DNA of 42,480 nucleotides from NCBI GenBank assembly GCA_002424545.1, contig DIKL01000059.1, forward strand, positions 9,772-52,251. Direction: 5' to 3'. Origin of the DNA: Syntrophaceae bacterium UBA5619. Its GTDB lineage: Bacteria > Desulfobacterota > Syntrophia > Syntrophales > UBA5619. The notes beneath the pieces were generated by a model. It saw nothing but the letters and a program-made list of their open reading frames with translations, searched no databases and was not told the origin of the DNA. How positions within the stretch are numbered: position 1 is the first letter of the stretch; every line of letters starts with the position of its first letter. This document shows positions 8,389 to 14,693 of this stretch, piece by piece. The position numbers and the translations under genes are program-made.

Positions 8389-8416
8389 AGCATATCAGAG
8401 AAGACCCGAAAGTCAA
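8389..8416 (-). promoter_or_regulatory. Promoter of the racemase-ligase operon
   Basis: On the minus strand TTGACT (8411-8416) and TATGCT (8389-8394) are 16 bases apart, placing transcription start about 35 bases before the GTG of the racemase gene. It points away from the tRNA promoter about 65 bases further on. Confidence 0.5.
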
Positions 8417-8481
8417 GGCGGAGTCACGGCATTCTCTTTTCTGTGAGGCCCGATCGGAAGGTTTTCGGGTCAACGAAAACC

Positions 8482-8510
8482 TTGACAAGGGGTATGGCTT
8501 GCGATAGATA
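8482..8510 (+). promoter_or_regulatory. Promoter of tRNA-Thr
   Basis: A consensus TTGACA (8482-8487) and TAGATA (8505-8510) are exactly 17 bases apart, with the predicted start about 30 bases before the tRNA. This is the best-matching promoter near the tRNA. Confidence 0.65.
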
Positions 8511-8548
8511 GGCAAACCTTTCGCGGCGCATTTTTCCGCACGGCAAAC

Positions 8549-8624
8549 GCCGATGTAGCTCAGACGGTAGAGCAGCTGATTCGTAATCAGCAGGTCAGCG
8601 GTTCGATCCCGCTCATCGGCTCCA
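8549..8624 (+). tRNA. tRNA-Thr (anticodon CGT)
   Basis: A complete 76-base cloverleaf. The 7-bp acceptor stem pairs GCCGATG with CATCGGC, followed by discriminator T and an encoded CCA (8622-8624). The D arm holds GCTCAGACGGTAGAGC. The anticodon stem GCTGA/TCAGC encloses loop TTCGTAA with anticodon CGT at 8582-8584, reading the Thr codon ACG. The T arm contains GGTTCGATCC. A strong terminator follows eight bases after the CCA. The AT-rich island begins immediately downstream, so its 3' end is a plausible integration site. Confidence 0.95.
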
Positions 8625-8631
8625 TAAAATC

Positions 8632-8668
8632 AAGTGGTTACAGATTTCTCTCTGTAACCACTTTTTTT
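8632..8668 (+). terminator. Strong intrinsic terminator after tRNA-Thr
   Basis: A perfect 13-bp stem (AAGTGGTTACAGA with TCTGTAACCACTT) with a 6-base loop is followed by a run of T residues. It ends the tRNA transcript and marks the left edge of the AT-rich island. Confidence 0.85.
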
Positions 8669-8690
8669 ATTGTGTAAATATTGTGTAAAC
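8669..8690 (+). repeat. Two tandem ATTGTGTAAA direct repeats
   Basis: ATTGTGTAAA occurs at 8669-8678 and again at 8680-8689, an 11-base period that puts both copies on one face of the helix. They lie directly between the tRNA terminator and the AT-rich island. Such repeats could be arm-type sites for a lost integrase, or simply AT-rich chance repeats. Confidence 0.35.
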
Positions 8691-8879
8691 TTCATTTCGC
8701 TGTTTATCTATTATTTTCTTTATCTTACATCACTTTTTCTATCTCGTCTAAATTGTTTCATTTTCTGGTCTGGTTCAAAATGGATGATTTGAAGTATTAT
8801 AAAGATATTTCAGTCATTTATCATCACTTTTACAACAGATGATAACTGTTTTTATCTTACAATTTTTATAAATATTGGC

Positions 8880-9017
8880 ATGAAATTATACAATATTGAG
8901 TATCAAACGAGACTGGAACAGATATTCAGTCGTAAGATCGTCGGTCGTGATGAAGATGATGTTGTAAACGACATATCATCTATTGTCGGAGAGATTATAG
9001 TTCTCAGTCTGTATTAG
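8880..9017 (+). CDS. Possible 45-residue small protein in the island
   Basis: An ATG-started 45-codon frame encoding an acidic, hydrophobic-ended peptide (starts MKLYNIEYQTRLEQ, ends GEIIVLSLY). No Shine-Dalgarno site is visible before it and no family is recognised. It lies in the stretch of 8.69-9.40 kb that otherwise looks decayed, so it may be a gene fragment rather than a working gene. Confidence 0.2.
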   Translation: MKLYNIEYQTRLEQIFSRKIVGRDEDDVVNDISSIVGEIIVLSLY

Positions 9018-9095
9018 ATATCGGATATACATAGAATATCGGATACTTTACGGAAACAAATTATTGTAAATTCTCAAATAAATAACAAAAATTAG

Positions 9096-9270
9096 AAGAT
9101 AGGACGGCCACGGAAGTATCATTGATGAAAAATTATCAAAAAAGGTCACGGTGTTATTTTCAAAAAGAATAGATAATAAATTGAATGAGATATGTAGAAA
9201 ATAAGAAAGGACGAAAAGTAATCTGGTTCGTTACATCGTGGAGAGGTGTATCGTTACAGACGAGAAATGA
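9096..9270 (+). pseudogene. Decayed ribbon-helix-helix DNA-binding protein
   Basis: Translated in two frames, this stretch resembles CopG/MobC-type ribbon-helix-helix proteins. GRPRKY (9102-9119, one frame) passes, after a one-base shift, into DEKLSKKVTVLFSKRIDNKL then NEICRK. A TAA stop follows at 9202-9204, and the same frame then reads ERTKSNLVRYIVERCI. The order basic GRP.K start, VTVxFxxxxxxKLxEI strand-helix, and 'xxxSxLVRxxVExxI' second helix is the fold's usual pattern. No start codon joins these parts, and one frameshift plus one stop break it. Such proteins accompany plasmid and integrative-element mobilisation, so this may be a relic of the element that brought the island. The identification rests on eye comparison only. 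Confidence 0.45.
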
Positions 9271-9403
9271 TATTGAAACGATTATTTTTCTTGATTTTTC
9301 TGTAACATCGTATTATAGGGACCTCCAAGACTTTTGATCTGGTCGTTTTCTTTTCAAACTGAATGATAATTGAGGTTGAAATGAACGATCCAAGATGAAA
9401 TAG

Positions 9404-9436
9404 AGCCCACTATCTTGAAAAAGATGTGGGCTTTTT
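9404..9436 (+). terminator. Intrinsic terminator upstream of the small Lys-rich gene
   Basis: AGCCCAC pairs with GTGGGCT and, past a bulged T, ATCTT pairs with AAGAT around a GAAA loop. A T-rich tract follows. It isolates the decayed stretch to the left from the genes starting at 9510. Confidence 0.7.
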
Positions 9437-9509
9437 GTTTATAAATCAACACAGAAATTGAAAATATTCACAGATTTTTTTATTTCAAACATAAAATAGA
9501 GGTGACATT

Positions 9510-9698
9510 ATGGCAAAAGATCAAAGCAAGGAAGTAAAAACTCGGAAAAAGAAACTTACAAATGATGAAATGCAGTTGGAAATTTATCAGGAGCTTCTTG
9601 AAAAAAAGGCAGAAGTGGATAAGAAATTGAAGCCCTTGAAAAAATATTTGGAGGCGATCGGATTGCTAGCAAAACCGGCAAAAAAGAAAAATATCTGA
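9510..9698 (+). CDS. Small Lys-rich helical protein, copy 1
   Basis: A 62-residue, very basic protein with an AGAGGTGAC ribosome site before its ATG. After a charged N-terminus it reads as one long amphipathic helix (about residues 17-50) and a Lys-rich tail. No known domain is recognised. Its last 37 residues align without gaps to the product at 10251-10373 (Y.xLL..K, K.K.L...L..IG, KK near the end), so it is one of a pair of paralogues in the island. A nucleic-acid-binding or protein-partner role is possible from charge alone. It is followed 43 bases later by a lipoprotein gene in the same direction. Confidence 0.6.
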   Translation: MAKDQSKEVKTRKKKLTNDEMQLEIYQELLEKKAEVDKKLKPLKKYLEAIGLLAKPAKKKNI

Positions 9699-9741
9699 TG
9701 ATTTGAAACACTTTTATAAAAATTCATGAAAGGATATGATA

Positions 9742-10140
9742 ATGCGCAGGATCATTGTCGTTTTTTTTCTTGCATTTTTTATATTTGGATGCGGACCAGT
9801 CAAAAGTTTTGTTCATTTTAGACCAACACATGATGAGCTTCTAACAAATGATTTTGGCCCATATCCTGATAATTATCAAGATATTGTAAAAGAAATCTTC
9901 GAAAATTCGTTGTATGATCCATATTCTGCTGTCTTTAAATTCTCAAAACCTTTACAAGTAAGAAGAATTGTCGAACCAAAGTACTCATGGGTAGTATGTG
10001 GAACAGTCAATGCAAAAAATAGATTAGGTGGCTATGTTGGTGCAAAACTTTTTGCTGTTACAATACATGATGGAATTGCAATAGAACATAAGTATGATAC
10101 ATCAGCAGAGCTCATTTGTAATGTTTTCAAACCAGAGTAA
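9742..10140 (+). CDS. Predicted lipoprotein of the DPYSA/VCGxVNAKN type
   Basis: A 132-residue predicted lipoprotein. The second ATG (9742) is preferred because AAAGGA lies seven bases before it, whereas it abuts the first ATG at 9736. A hydrophobic signal segment ends in FIFGC (Cys17). The mature part contains YPDNYQDIVKEIF, LYDPYSAVFKF, and WVVCGTVNAKNRLGGYVG. This combination is seen in a widespread family of small hypothetical proteobacterial lipoproteins whose function is unknown to me. It is AT-rich with AAA/AAT/ATA codons, unlike the chromosome on either side. A weak echo of the GGYVGAKLF codons occurs just downstream at about 10148-10170, possibly a remnant of a duplicated copy. Confidence 0.7.
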   Translation: MRRIIVVFFLAFFIFGCGPVKSFVHFRPTHDELLTNDFGPYPDNYQDIVKEIFENSLYDPYSAVFKFSKPLQVRRIVEPKYSWVVCGTVNAKNRLGGYVGAKLFAVTIHDGIAIEHKYDTSAELICNVFKPE

Positions 10141-10250
10141 TCTTATTTATGGCTGTGTTAGTGCAGAGCTTATCATGTGATATTGAAATCATTTCGAAAA
10201 ATAAATGTGTCTAAGGTTGCAAAAAGCTTGATATTTTTGCGGATAAAGCT

Positions 10251-10373
10251 ATGGTTCGTTATAATCAACTCCTAAAAATGAAAGAAGATTTTAAAACAAA
10301 GTTCAAGTTACTAGAAACATTTTTGGTGAAAATAGGAAAAATTGAAAGAAAATCAAAGAAGCAAAAAGCGTAA
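10251..10373 (+). CDS. Small Lys-rich helical protein, copy 2 (possibly truncated)
   Basis: A 40-residue product from the ATG at 10251 to TAA at 10371. It aligns gaplessly with residues 26-62 of the protein at 9510-9698: YNQLLKMK with YQELLEKK, then a shared helix with LL/L..IG and a Lys-rich tail. The open frame continues upstream for about a dozen codons (reading KKLDIFADKA) to a TAA at 10212 without another ATG, and there is no clear ribosome site. It may be a shortened working copy or a 5'-truncated duplicate. It sits between the lipoprotein gene and the nuclease-like gene. Confidence 0.45.
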   Translation: MVRYNQLLKMKEDFKTKFKLLETFLVKIGKIERKSKKQKA

Positions 10374-10430
10374 CCTTGTTTAAAATCTTTATTATTTTTT
10401 GTTTTCAGTATATCACAGGGAGGTGTAACT

Positions 10431-11270
10431 ATGTCAATTCCAGTAAAAGTTTCAAAAAGATTGTCAGATGGCTTGAAACATTTTCAGCCGATATTATTAT
10501 CAGCAAAGTCTCGTGATGCAAATGAGTCTGATACATCTATGATTGTAACAGATATTCTCTCTGAAATGTTTGGATATGACAAATACAGTGAATTGACAAG
10601 AGAGCTTTCAATTCGTGGAACATTTTGTGATTTGGCAACAAAAATTGATGGTAAATATCAGATGCTAATTGAAGTAAAAGCTATTGGTATTGACCTGAAA
10701 GACAGTCATATCAAACAAGCCGTTGACTATGGTTCAAATAAGGGGATTGAATGGGTGGCACTGACAAATGGTTATATTTGGAAAGTATTCAAGATAATAT
10801 TTTCAAAACCGTTGGATTTTGAATTGATATTTGATGTAGATATATTATCTCTGAATTATAAAAAAGATAGTGATTTGGAGAATATCTTTCTACTCACGAG
10901 GGAAAGTATGCTAAAATCTGGTCTATATGCATACGACATACAGAAGCAAGCAACAAATAAATTTAACTTGGCAGCTATAATTTTGAGCGATACTCTGATT
11001 GAAGTAATCAGAAGAGAACTGAGACGAATATCTCCAGAGGTAAAAGTTCAAAAAGAAGATTTGAAAAATGTCATAATGCAAGATGTATTGAAGCGTGATG
11101 TAATTGAATGCGAAAAAGCTGAAATTGCGAAGAAAAAGGTTCTAAAAGCGGCTCGTAAATCGATAAATACTAAACGAGAGAATAATATTTTGCGGGAAAA
11201 TACTTCAGAAAATGAGAATATTCAATCTTCTGATAATATATCAAAAGAGATTATAAGACAGGAGAATTAA
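10431..11270 (+). CDS. HSDR_N-like restriction nuclease-fold protein
   Basis: A 279-residue protein with a GGGAGGTG ribosome site. Residues about 30-125 match the N-terminal nuclease domain of type I restriction R subunits and standalone predicted 'type IV' endonucleases. The PD-(D/E)xK core is Asp67 (FCDLA) followed by Glu81-Val-Lys83 (IEVKA), with KQAVDYG (95-101) and EWVALTNGYIWKVF as the typical following strand-helix. Residues 125-200 are helical. The rest (about 200-279) is a charged Lys/Glu/Asn-rich tail without helicase motifs, so this is not a complete R subunit. Its stop is immediately followed by the ATG of the lipoprotein gene, indicating co-translation. No methylase or specificity gene is in the island. 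A defence role is suggested by fold only. Confidence 0.7.
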   Translation: MSIPVKVSKRLSDGLKHFQPILLSAKSRDANESDTSMIVTDILSEMFGYDKYSELTRELSIRGTFCDLATKIDGKYQMLIEVKAIGIDLKDSHIKQAVDYGSNKGIEWVALTNGYIWKVFKIIFSKPLDFELIFDVDILSLNYKKDSDLENIFLLTRESMLKSGLYAYDIQKQATNKFNLAAIILSDTLIEVIRRELRRISPEVKVQKEDLKNVIMQDVLKRDVIECEKAEIAKKKVLKAARKSINTKRENNILRENTSENENIQSSDNISKEIIRQEN

Positions 11271-11873
11271 ATGATGAATAAGCATATTATTACAATAATC
11301 AGAGTAATTGTGCCAATTATAATATCTTGTTTTGTGCTCGGTTGCACGAACGTTCGCTATCTAAAACCGCAAAAATTTGAAGTTCTGCCGGAGCTAATGA
11401 AGTCTTTCAAAACAGATGGACGGATTAAAGTATTGGTTCCACAAAATGCTGAATCAAAATATCGTTTAGAATTTTTAACTTATAAAATAGTAGATTCAAA
11501 AGAAGTAGTAGAAATCAATTCGGAGGATCAAGTGGTAAAAAATTTTATATATGTTAATCTTAATGATATGAATAAAAACGCAAAGGAATTAATTGAAGAA
11601 GTATTAGTTAAAAAAAATATTCAATTATCAAATGATGCTAAGAAATATATTAAATTTACGGCAACTAAAATTCAGTGGCACATGCGAGCAGATATGACAA
11701 TAGGTGCAAATCTTGAATTTGATATTGAAACGGGAGATGGTTATAAAATGCATTATATGGTTCGAGATAAATCACCGCTTGATGTTGAAAGAGCTGTTGG
11801 TGCAACTTCTTCACGAGCCGTGGAAAAAATATTTCAAGATGATAAAATTATAAAATATATCGAAGCTAATTAG
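11271..11873 (+). CDS. Predicted lipoprotein co-translated with the nuclease-like gene
   Basis: A 200-residue predicted lipoprotein whose ATG directly abuts the TAA of the preceding gene, with AGGAGAA inside that gene as ribosome site. The N-terminal hydrophobic stretch ends in FVLGC (Cys25). The mature protein has VRYLKPQKFEV, FKTDGRIKVLV, a helical middle, and a conserved-looking end IQWHMRADMTIGANLEFDIETGDGY. The strand pattern is reminiscent of YajG-type lipoproteins, but I cannot confirm membership. Same AT-rich composition as its neighbours. It is the last island gene before the GC content rises again near 11.9 kb. Confidence 0.65.
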   Translation: MMNKHIITIIRVIVPIIISCFVLGCTNVRYLKPQKFEVLPELMKSFKTDGRIKVLVPQNAESKYRLEFLTYKIVDSKEVVEINSEDQVVKNFIYVNLNDMNKNAKELIEEVLVKKNIQLSNDAKKYIKFTATKIQWHMRADMTIGANLEFDIETGDGYKMHYMVRDKSPLDVERAVGATSSRAVEKIFQDDKIIKYIEAN

Positions 11874-12263
11874 GGCTGATTTTATAGATCATTCAAACAG
11901 ACCGATCCGGCGTCTTTCCGCCCCGATTGCGGGCAGAGATCGCCGATTTTGTGGCAAATGTTACTCCTTCAAGGAGCGCTCCGGGAAACTCCGATCCACA
12001 TGTCACCATACTGGCGGAGTTTGTATGGGGCTGGGAGGTGCAAAACCGCGCGTAGATATTTTAATACGCCCGATTCCAGACGAGTGCATCCAGCGACCTT
12101 CATTGGTTCCGCGGTGGCCGCAAGCACAGCTGAATATCACCCGTCCCGCGATGCTTTTCTCTCCGATGTCCCGTGCGCGCCCTCTATTTTCTTGTATCAT
12201 CTCCTCTCCAATGGTATGGAAGCCCGGCGATCATGATCACCGGCAGCAGCAAGGAATAGGCTC
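11874..12263. other. Right-hand junction of the AT-rich island
   Basis: About 390 bases in which composition changes from AT-rich to the GC-rich background within the first 50-60 bases. No gene with a ribosome site, no tRNA 3'-end copy and no integrase remnant could be found. A copy of the tRNA end (CATCGGCTCCA) was specifically looked for and not seen. The ribosome site (AAGGA) of the MFS gene lies at 12251. Confidence 0.4.
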
Positions 12264-13538
12264 GTGGACGTGGACAGGCAGGCTCCCCGGAAAATCTTCT
12301 GGGGCTGGTACGTGGTGGCAGGGGCCTTCATCACCGTTGCCATCAATTACGGGGCTCGCTACAGTTTCGGCGTGTTTCTCAAACCCATGTGCGAAGATCT
12401 GGGCTGGTCCCGCTCGGTCGTCTCCTTCGCCATGAGCCTGTATTTCTTCTTTTACGGGGTGGGCGGAGTCATCGCGGGCCGGCTTTTAGATCTATTCGCG
12501 CCACGATGGATCATCGCCGCGGGTTCCCTCGTCACCGCGGGCGGGTTCTTCCTGACCCCCTTCGTTTCCACACCGCCGCAACTCTATCTGGTCTACGGGG
12601 TCCTCTGCGGGATCAGTTCCTCCTTTTTCGGCTCCGTGGTCTGCATCAGTTCCGTGGGAAAATGGTTCATCCGGAAGCGAGGCTTAGCGATTGGAATCAC
12701 GTCGATGGGTATCGGTTTCGGGACCATGCTTCTGACGCCCCTGGCCGGCGCCATCGTCAAATACTTTAACTGGCAAACGGCTTTCTTCGTCCTGGCCGGC
12801 GCGATCTTCGTGGTCTGCACAGGCCTGTCCCAGTACTTCATGGGCAAGAGGCGGCCCGAGGATTACGGCCTGTTTCCCGATGGGGTGGCGATGATGAGGC
12901 AATGGGAGCCGCCTGACGACACGAGAAAGTCGTCCTATTGGGAGACGGCACGGCTCCTCATGAAGGACTCCCGGTTCTGGATCATCAATATCTGTTTTGG
13001 ATTCGCCACGATGTCCGTGATGACCGTGTTCGCCCACCAGGTCTCCTACGTGGAGGAATACGGGTTCGATCGCATCGTCGCCGCTTCCACCCTCGGGGCC
13101 CTCGCCGTCGCGAGCATCGCCGGTCGGGTCTTTTTCGGCTGGTTGAGCGACCGGTTTGGGGACCCCAGGCACGCGGCCTGCCTGGGTTTCGCCTGCATGA
13201 CCGCGGCCATGACCATCCTGCTGTTCTTCCACTCTCTCGAATTTTTCTACCTCTATGCCTGCCTGTTCGGCTTCGGCTACGGCTCCCTCACCGCAATGTA
13301 TGCCATCCTGAACATCAACCGGTTCGGCATGGAGATCGCCGGGACGGCGATCGGGCTGACCAATTTTTTCGGCACCGGCCTCGGCGGCTGCCTCGGTCCC
13401 ATTTTCGGGGGGATCATCTATGACACGACGGGGTCGTACACGCTCGCCTGGCAGGTCAACCTCACCCTCCTGGTCGGTGTGACGGTCCTGGTCGAGTTCC
13501 TCAAGCCGGCTCTCGCCCGGGAGGCCGCGCGGAGATAG
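12264..13538 (+). CDS. MFS transporter, oxalate/formate-antiporter or monocarboxylate type
   Basis: A 424-residue inner-membrane carrier with about 12 membrane helices. The start FWGWYVVAGAFI, followed by YSFGVFLKPMCEDLGWSRS, is characteristic of OFA/MCT-like major facilitators, which move small mono- or dicarboxylates. The central loop (GKRRPEDYGLFPDG) and the second-half motif GRVFFGWLSDRFGDPR match the family. The chosen GTG (12264) has AAGGA eight bases upstream. Its 3' end overlaps that of the convergent MBL gene by 38 bases. The substrate cannot be read; organic acid exchange would suit the metabolism suggested by the rest of the window. Confidence 0.85.
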   Translation: MDVDRQAPRKIFWGWYVVAGAFITVAINYGARYSFGVFLKPMCEDLGWSRSVVSFAMSLYFFFYGVGGVIAGRLLDLFAPRWIIAAGSLVTAGGFFLTPFVSTPPQLYLVYGVLCGISSSFFGSVVCISSVGKWFIRKRGLAIGITSMGIGFGTMLLTPLAGAIVKYFNWQTAFFVLAGAIFVVCTGLSQYFMGKRRPEDYGLFPDGVAMMRQWEPPDDTRKSSYWETARLLMKDSRFWIINICFGFATMSVMTVFAHQVSYVEEYGFDRIVAASTLGALAVASIAGRVFFGWLSDRFGDPRHAACLGFACMTAAMTILLFFHSLEFFYLYACLFGFGYGSLTAMYAILNINRFGMEIAGTAIGLTNFFGTGLGGCLGPIFGGIIYDTTGSYTLAWQVNLTLLVGVTVLVEFLKPALAREAARR

Positions 13539-14430
13539 CAGCGGCAATAAGCTTGATCTGGGCGTTCAGGTTCGTCGTGTAGGCGATGCGTTCTTGAAAT
13601 ATGCCGCCCTTGACGTCGTACTCCACATGGGCCATGTTCCGAGTCGCCTCCTCAATGTCGCCATGAGCCGCATCGAGGTAATTTTCGATCAGCTTACGGT
13701 ATCGGAATGTCTCGGAAAGAGAATCCTGGAGAAATTCCGTTACCTCTTCGGAAGTCAGCACCCAGCCGTGAGCCAGGCAGACGGTTTCTGGTTCAAGCGA
13801 CTGCAGGAATGTCAACGATTCGATATAATCCTGGTACGATGATAGAAATTCAGCCTGAATTCTACCGCCGGTCTCCCCCCAAAGCACACCGCATGCCTCA
13901 CCGGGGAACAAGGTTTTGATCTCCGGAAAATAAAATGACAGTGAGTCCTGGGTATGACCAGGTGTCTCATAGACGCGGCATGTGAGCCCGCCCAGATCGA
14001 TTTTGTCGCCGTGCTTCAGATGAATATCAATGTCAAATGGATGAATGGTTGGGTCGCCGCCGGCCAAATTGTATTTTTTAAGCTCCACATGGTTCATGCT
14101 GAGTCGGTTCATCCTTTCCAGCGCGGACGGTTTTCGCAGCAATGCGTCGACCCTTTCATGCGCCCCGACCCTGAGATCCGGAATATGCCGCTTCATGTAA
14201 TTCACTGAACCTATGTGATCGTAATGGGAATGGGTTACAAACAGATAGTCGATAAATCCTGCATCCCCAAAGGTGTCTTTGATTGACGCAAGATAGCTTG
14301 GCGCCAGGAGATTTACTCCCGCATCCATCAACATGCTCTTCTCGTCTCCCTGTACCAGATAGACAGGATACCTGCTGCTCAGAAGCGCGGTGATCCTTTC
14401 GCGTACTTCTCCTTTTGCCCGTCGCTTCAT
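13501..14430 (-). CDS. Metallo-beta-lactamase-fold hydrolase
   Basis: A 309-residue cytoplasmic MBL-fold enzyme. Metal ligands are visible as THSHYDH (His67, His69, Asp71, His72), TPGHTQDS (His159), and AHG (His221). The bridging acid appears in FPGEACG as Glu178 rather than the usual Asp. After the core there is a helical C-terminal region (about 225-309), as in glyoxalase-II or lactonase relatives. GAGGG lies before the ATG at 14430. Its end runs 38 bases into the end of the convergent MFS gene. The substrate is unknown; ester or thioester hydrolysis is the family norm. Confidence 0.85.
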   Translation of the reverse strand: MKRRAKGEVRERITALLSSRYPVYLVQGDEKSMLMDAGVNLLAPSYLASIKDTFGDAGFIDYLFVTHSHYDHIGSVNYMKRHIPDLRVGAHERVDALLRKPSALERMNRLSMNHVELKKYNLAGGDPTIHPFDIDIHLKHGDKIDLGGLTCRVYETPGHTQDSLSFYFPEIKTLFPGEACGVLWGETGGRIQAEFLSSYQDYIESLTFLQSLEPETVCLAHGWVLTSEEVTEFLQDSLSETFRYRKLIENYLDAAHGDIEEATRNMAHVEYDVKGGIFQERIAYTTNLNAQIKLIAAAISARPPGREPA

Positions 14431-14477
14431 GCAGCCCTCGTTTTCCGTTGAAGAAAAGTCTGAATGTGGTGCAATTT

Positions 14478-14600
14478 TCGGGGGGGCGGGTCACGGTGAG
14501 CATCGGCCTGGGCCAGTACCGGTTCGCTGAAGAGATGGAAGCCTTCGTCCACCGGGTGGATCAACTCATATACCGGGCCAAGCGCGAGGCAAGCACCGGC
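14478..14600 (+). pseudogene. Remnant of a GGDEF (diguanylate cyclase) domain
   Basis: One frame reads RVTVSIGLGQYRFAEEM followed by EAFVHRVDQLIYRAKREAS. This is the C-terminal end of a GGDEF domain (VTVSIGxA...., then a helix 'ADxALYxAKxxGRN'). The GG(D/E)EF signature, the rest of the domain and any start codon are missing. The frame continues into unrelated residues. It is a fragment about 36 residues long between two leftward genes, apparently left over from a deletion or rearrangement. Confidence 0.6.
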
Positions 14601-14693
14601 TCCGCCGCGAGTCGACATCCCCGGTGGAGAAAATCGAGCGTTTGGGGAGATGCCGCCTTAGGTATCCCGGCGGCGTCCCGCCGGACGGATGAC

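Noticed and set aside
6496..8511. Long open frame (about 671 codons) opposite the racemase gene
   Set aside because: Composition is that of a reverse-strand shadow (Arg/Asp/Gly-rich, no motif), and the racemase is certain.
9260..9305. Short peptide MILKRLFFLIFL resembling a truncated signal sequence
   Set aside because: Stops after 12 codons with no ribosome site; it could be a decayed lipoprotein start but is too short to call.
9225..9310. Inverted GTTACAGA / TCTGTAAC motifs resembling the arms of the tRNA terminator
   Set aside because: Only eight bases long and far apart in AT-rich DNA; chance is a sufficient explanation.
8549..12263. Duplicated tRNA 3' end (att site) at the far side of the AT-rich island
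   Set aside because: The last bases of tRNA-Thr were looked for near 11.9-12.3 kb and not found, so a clean integration boundary cannot be claimed.
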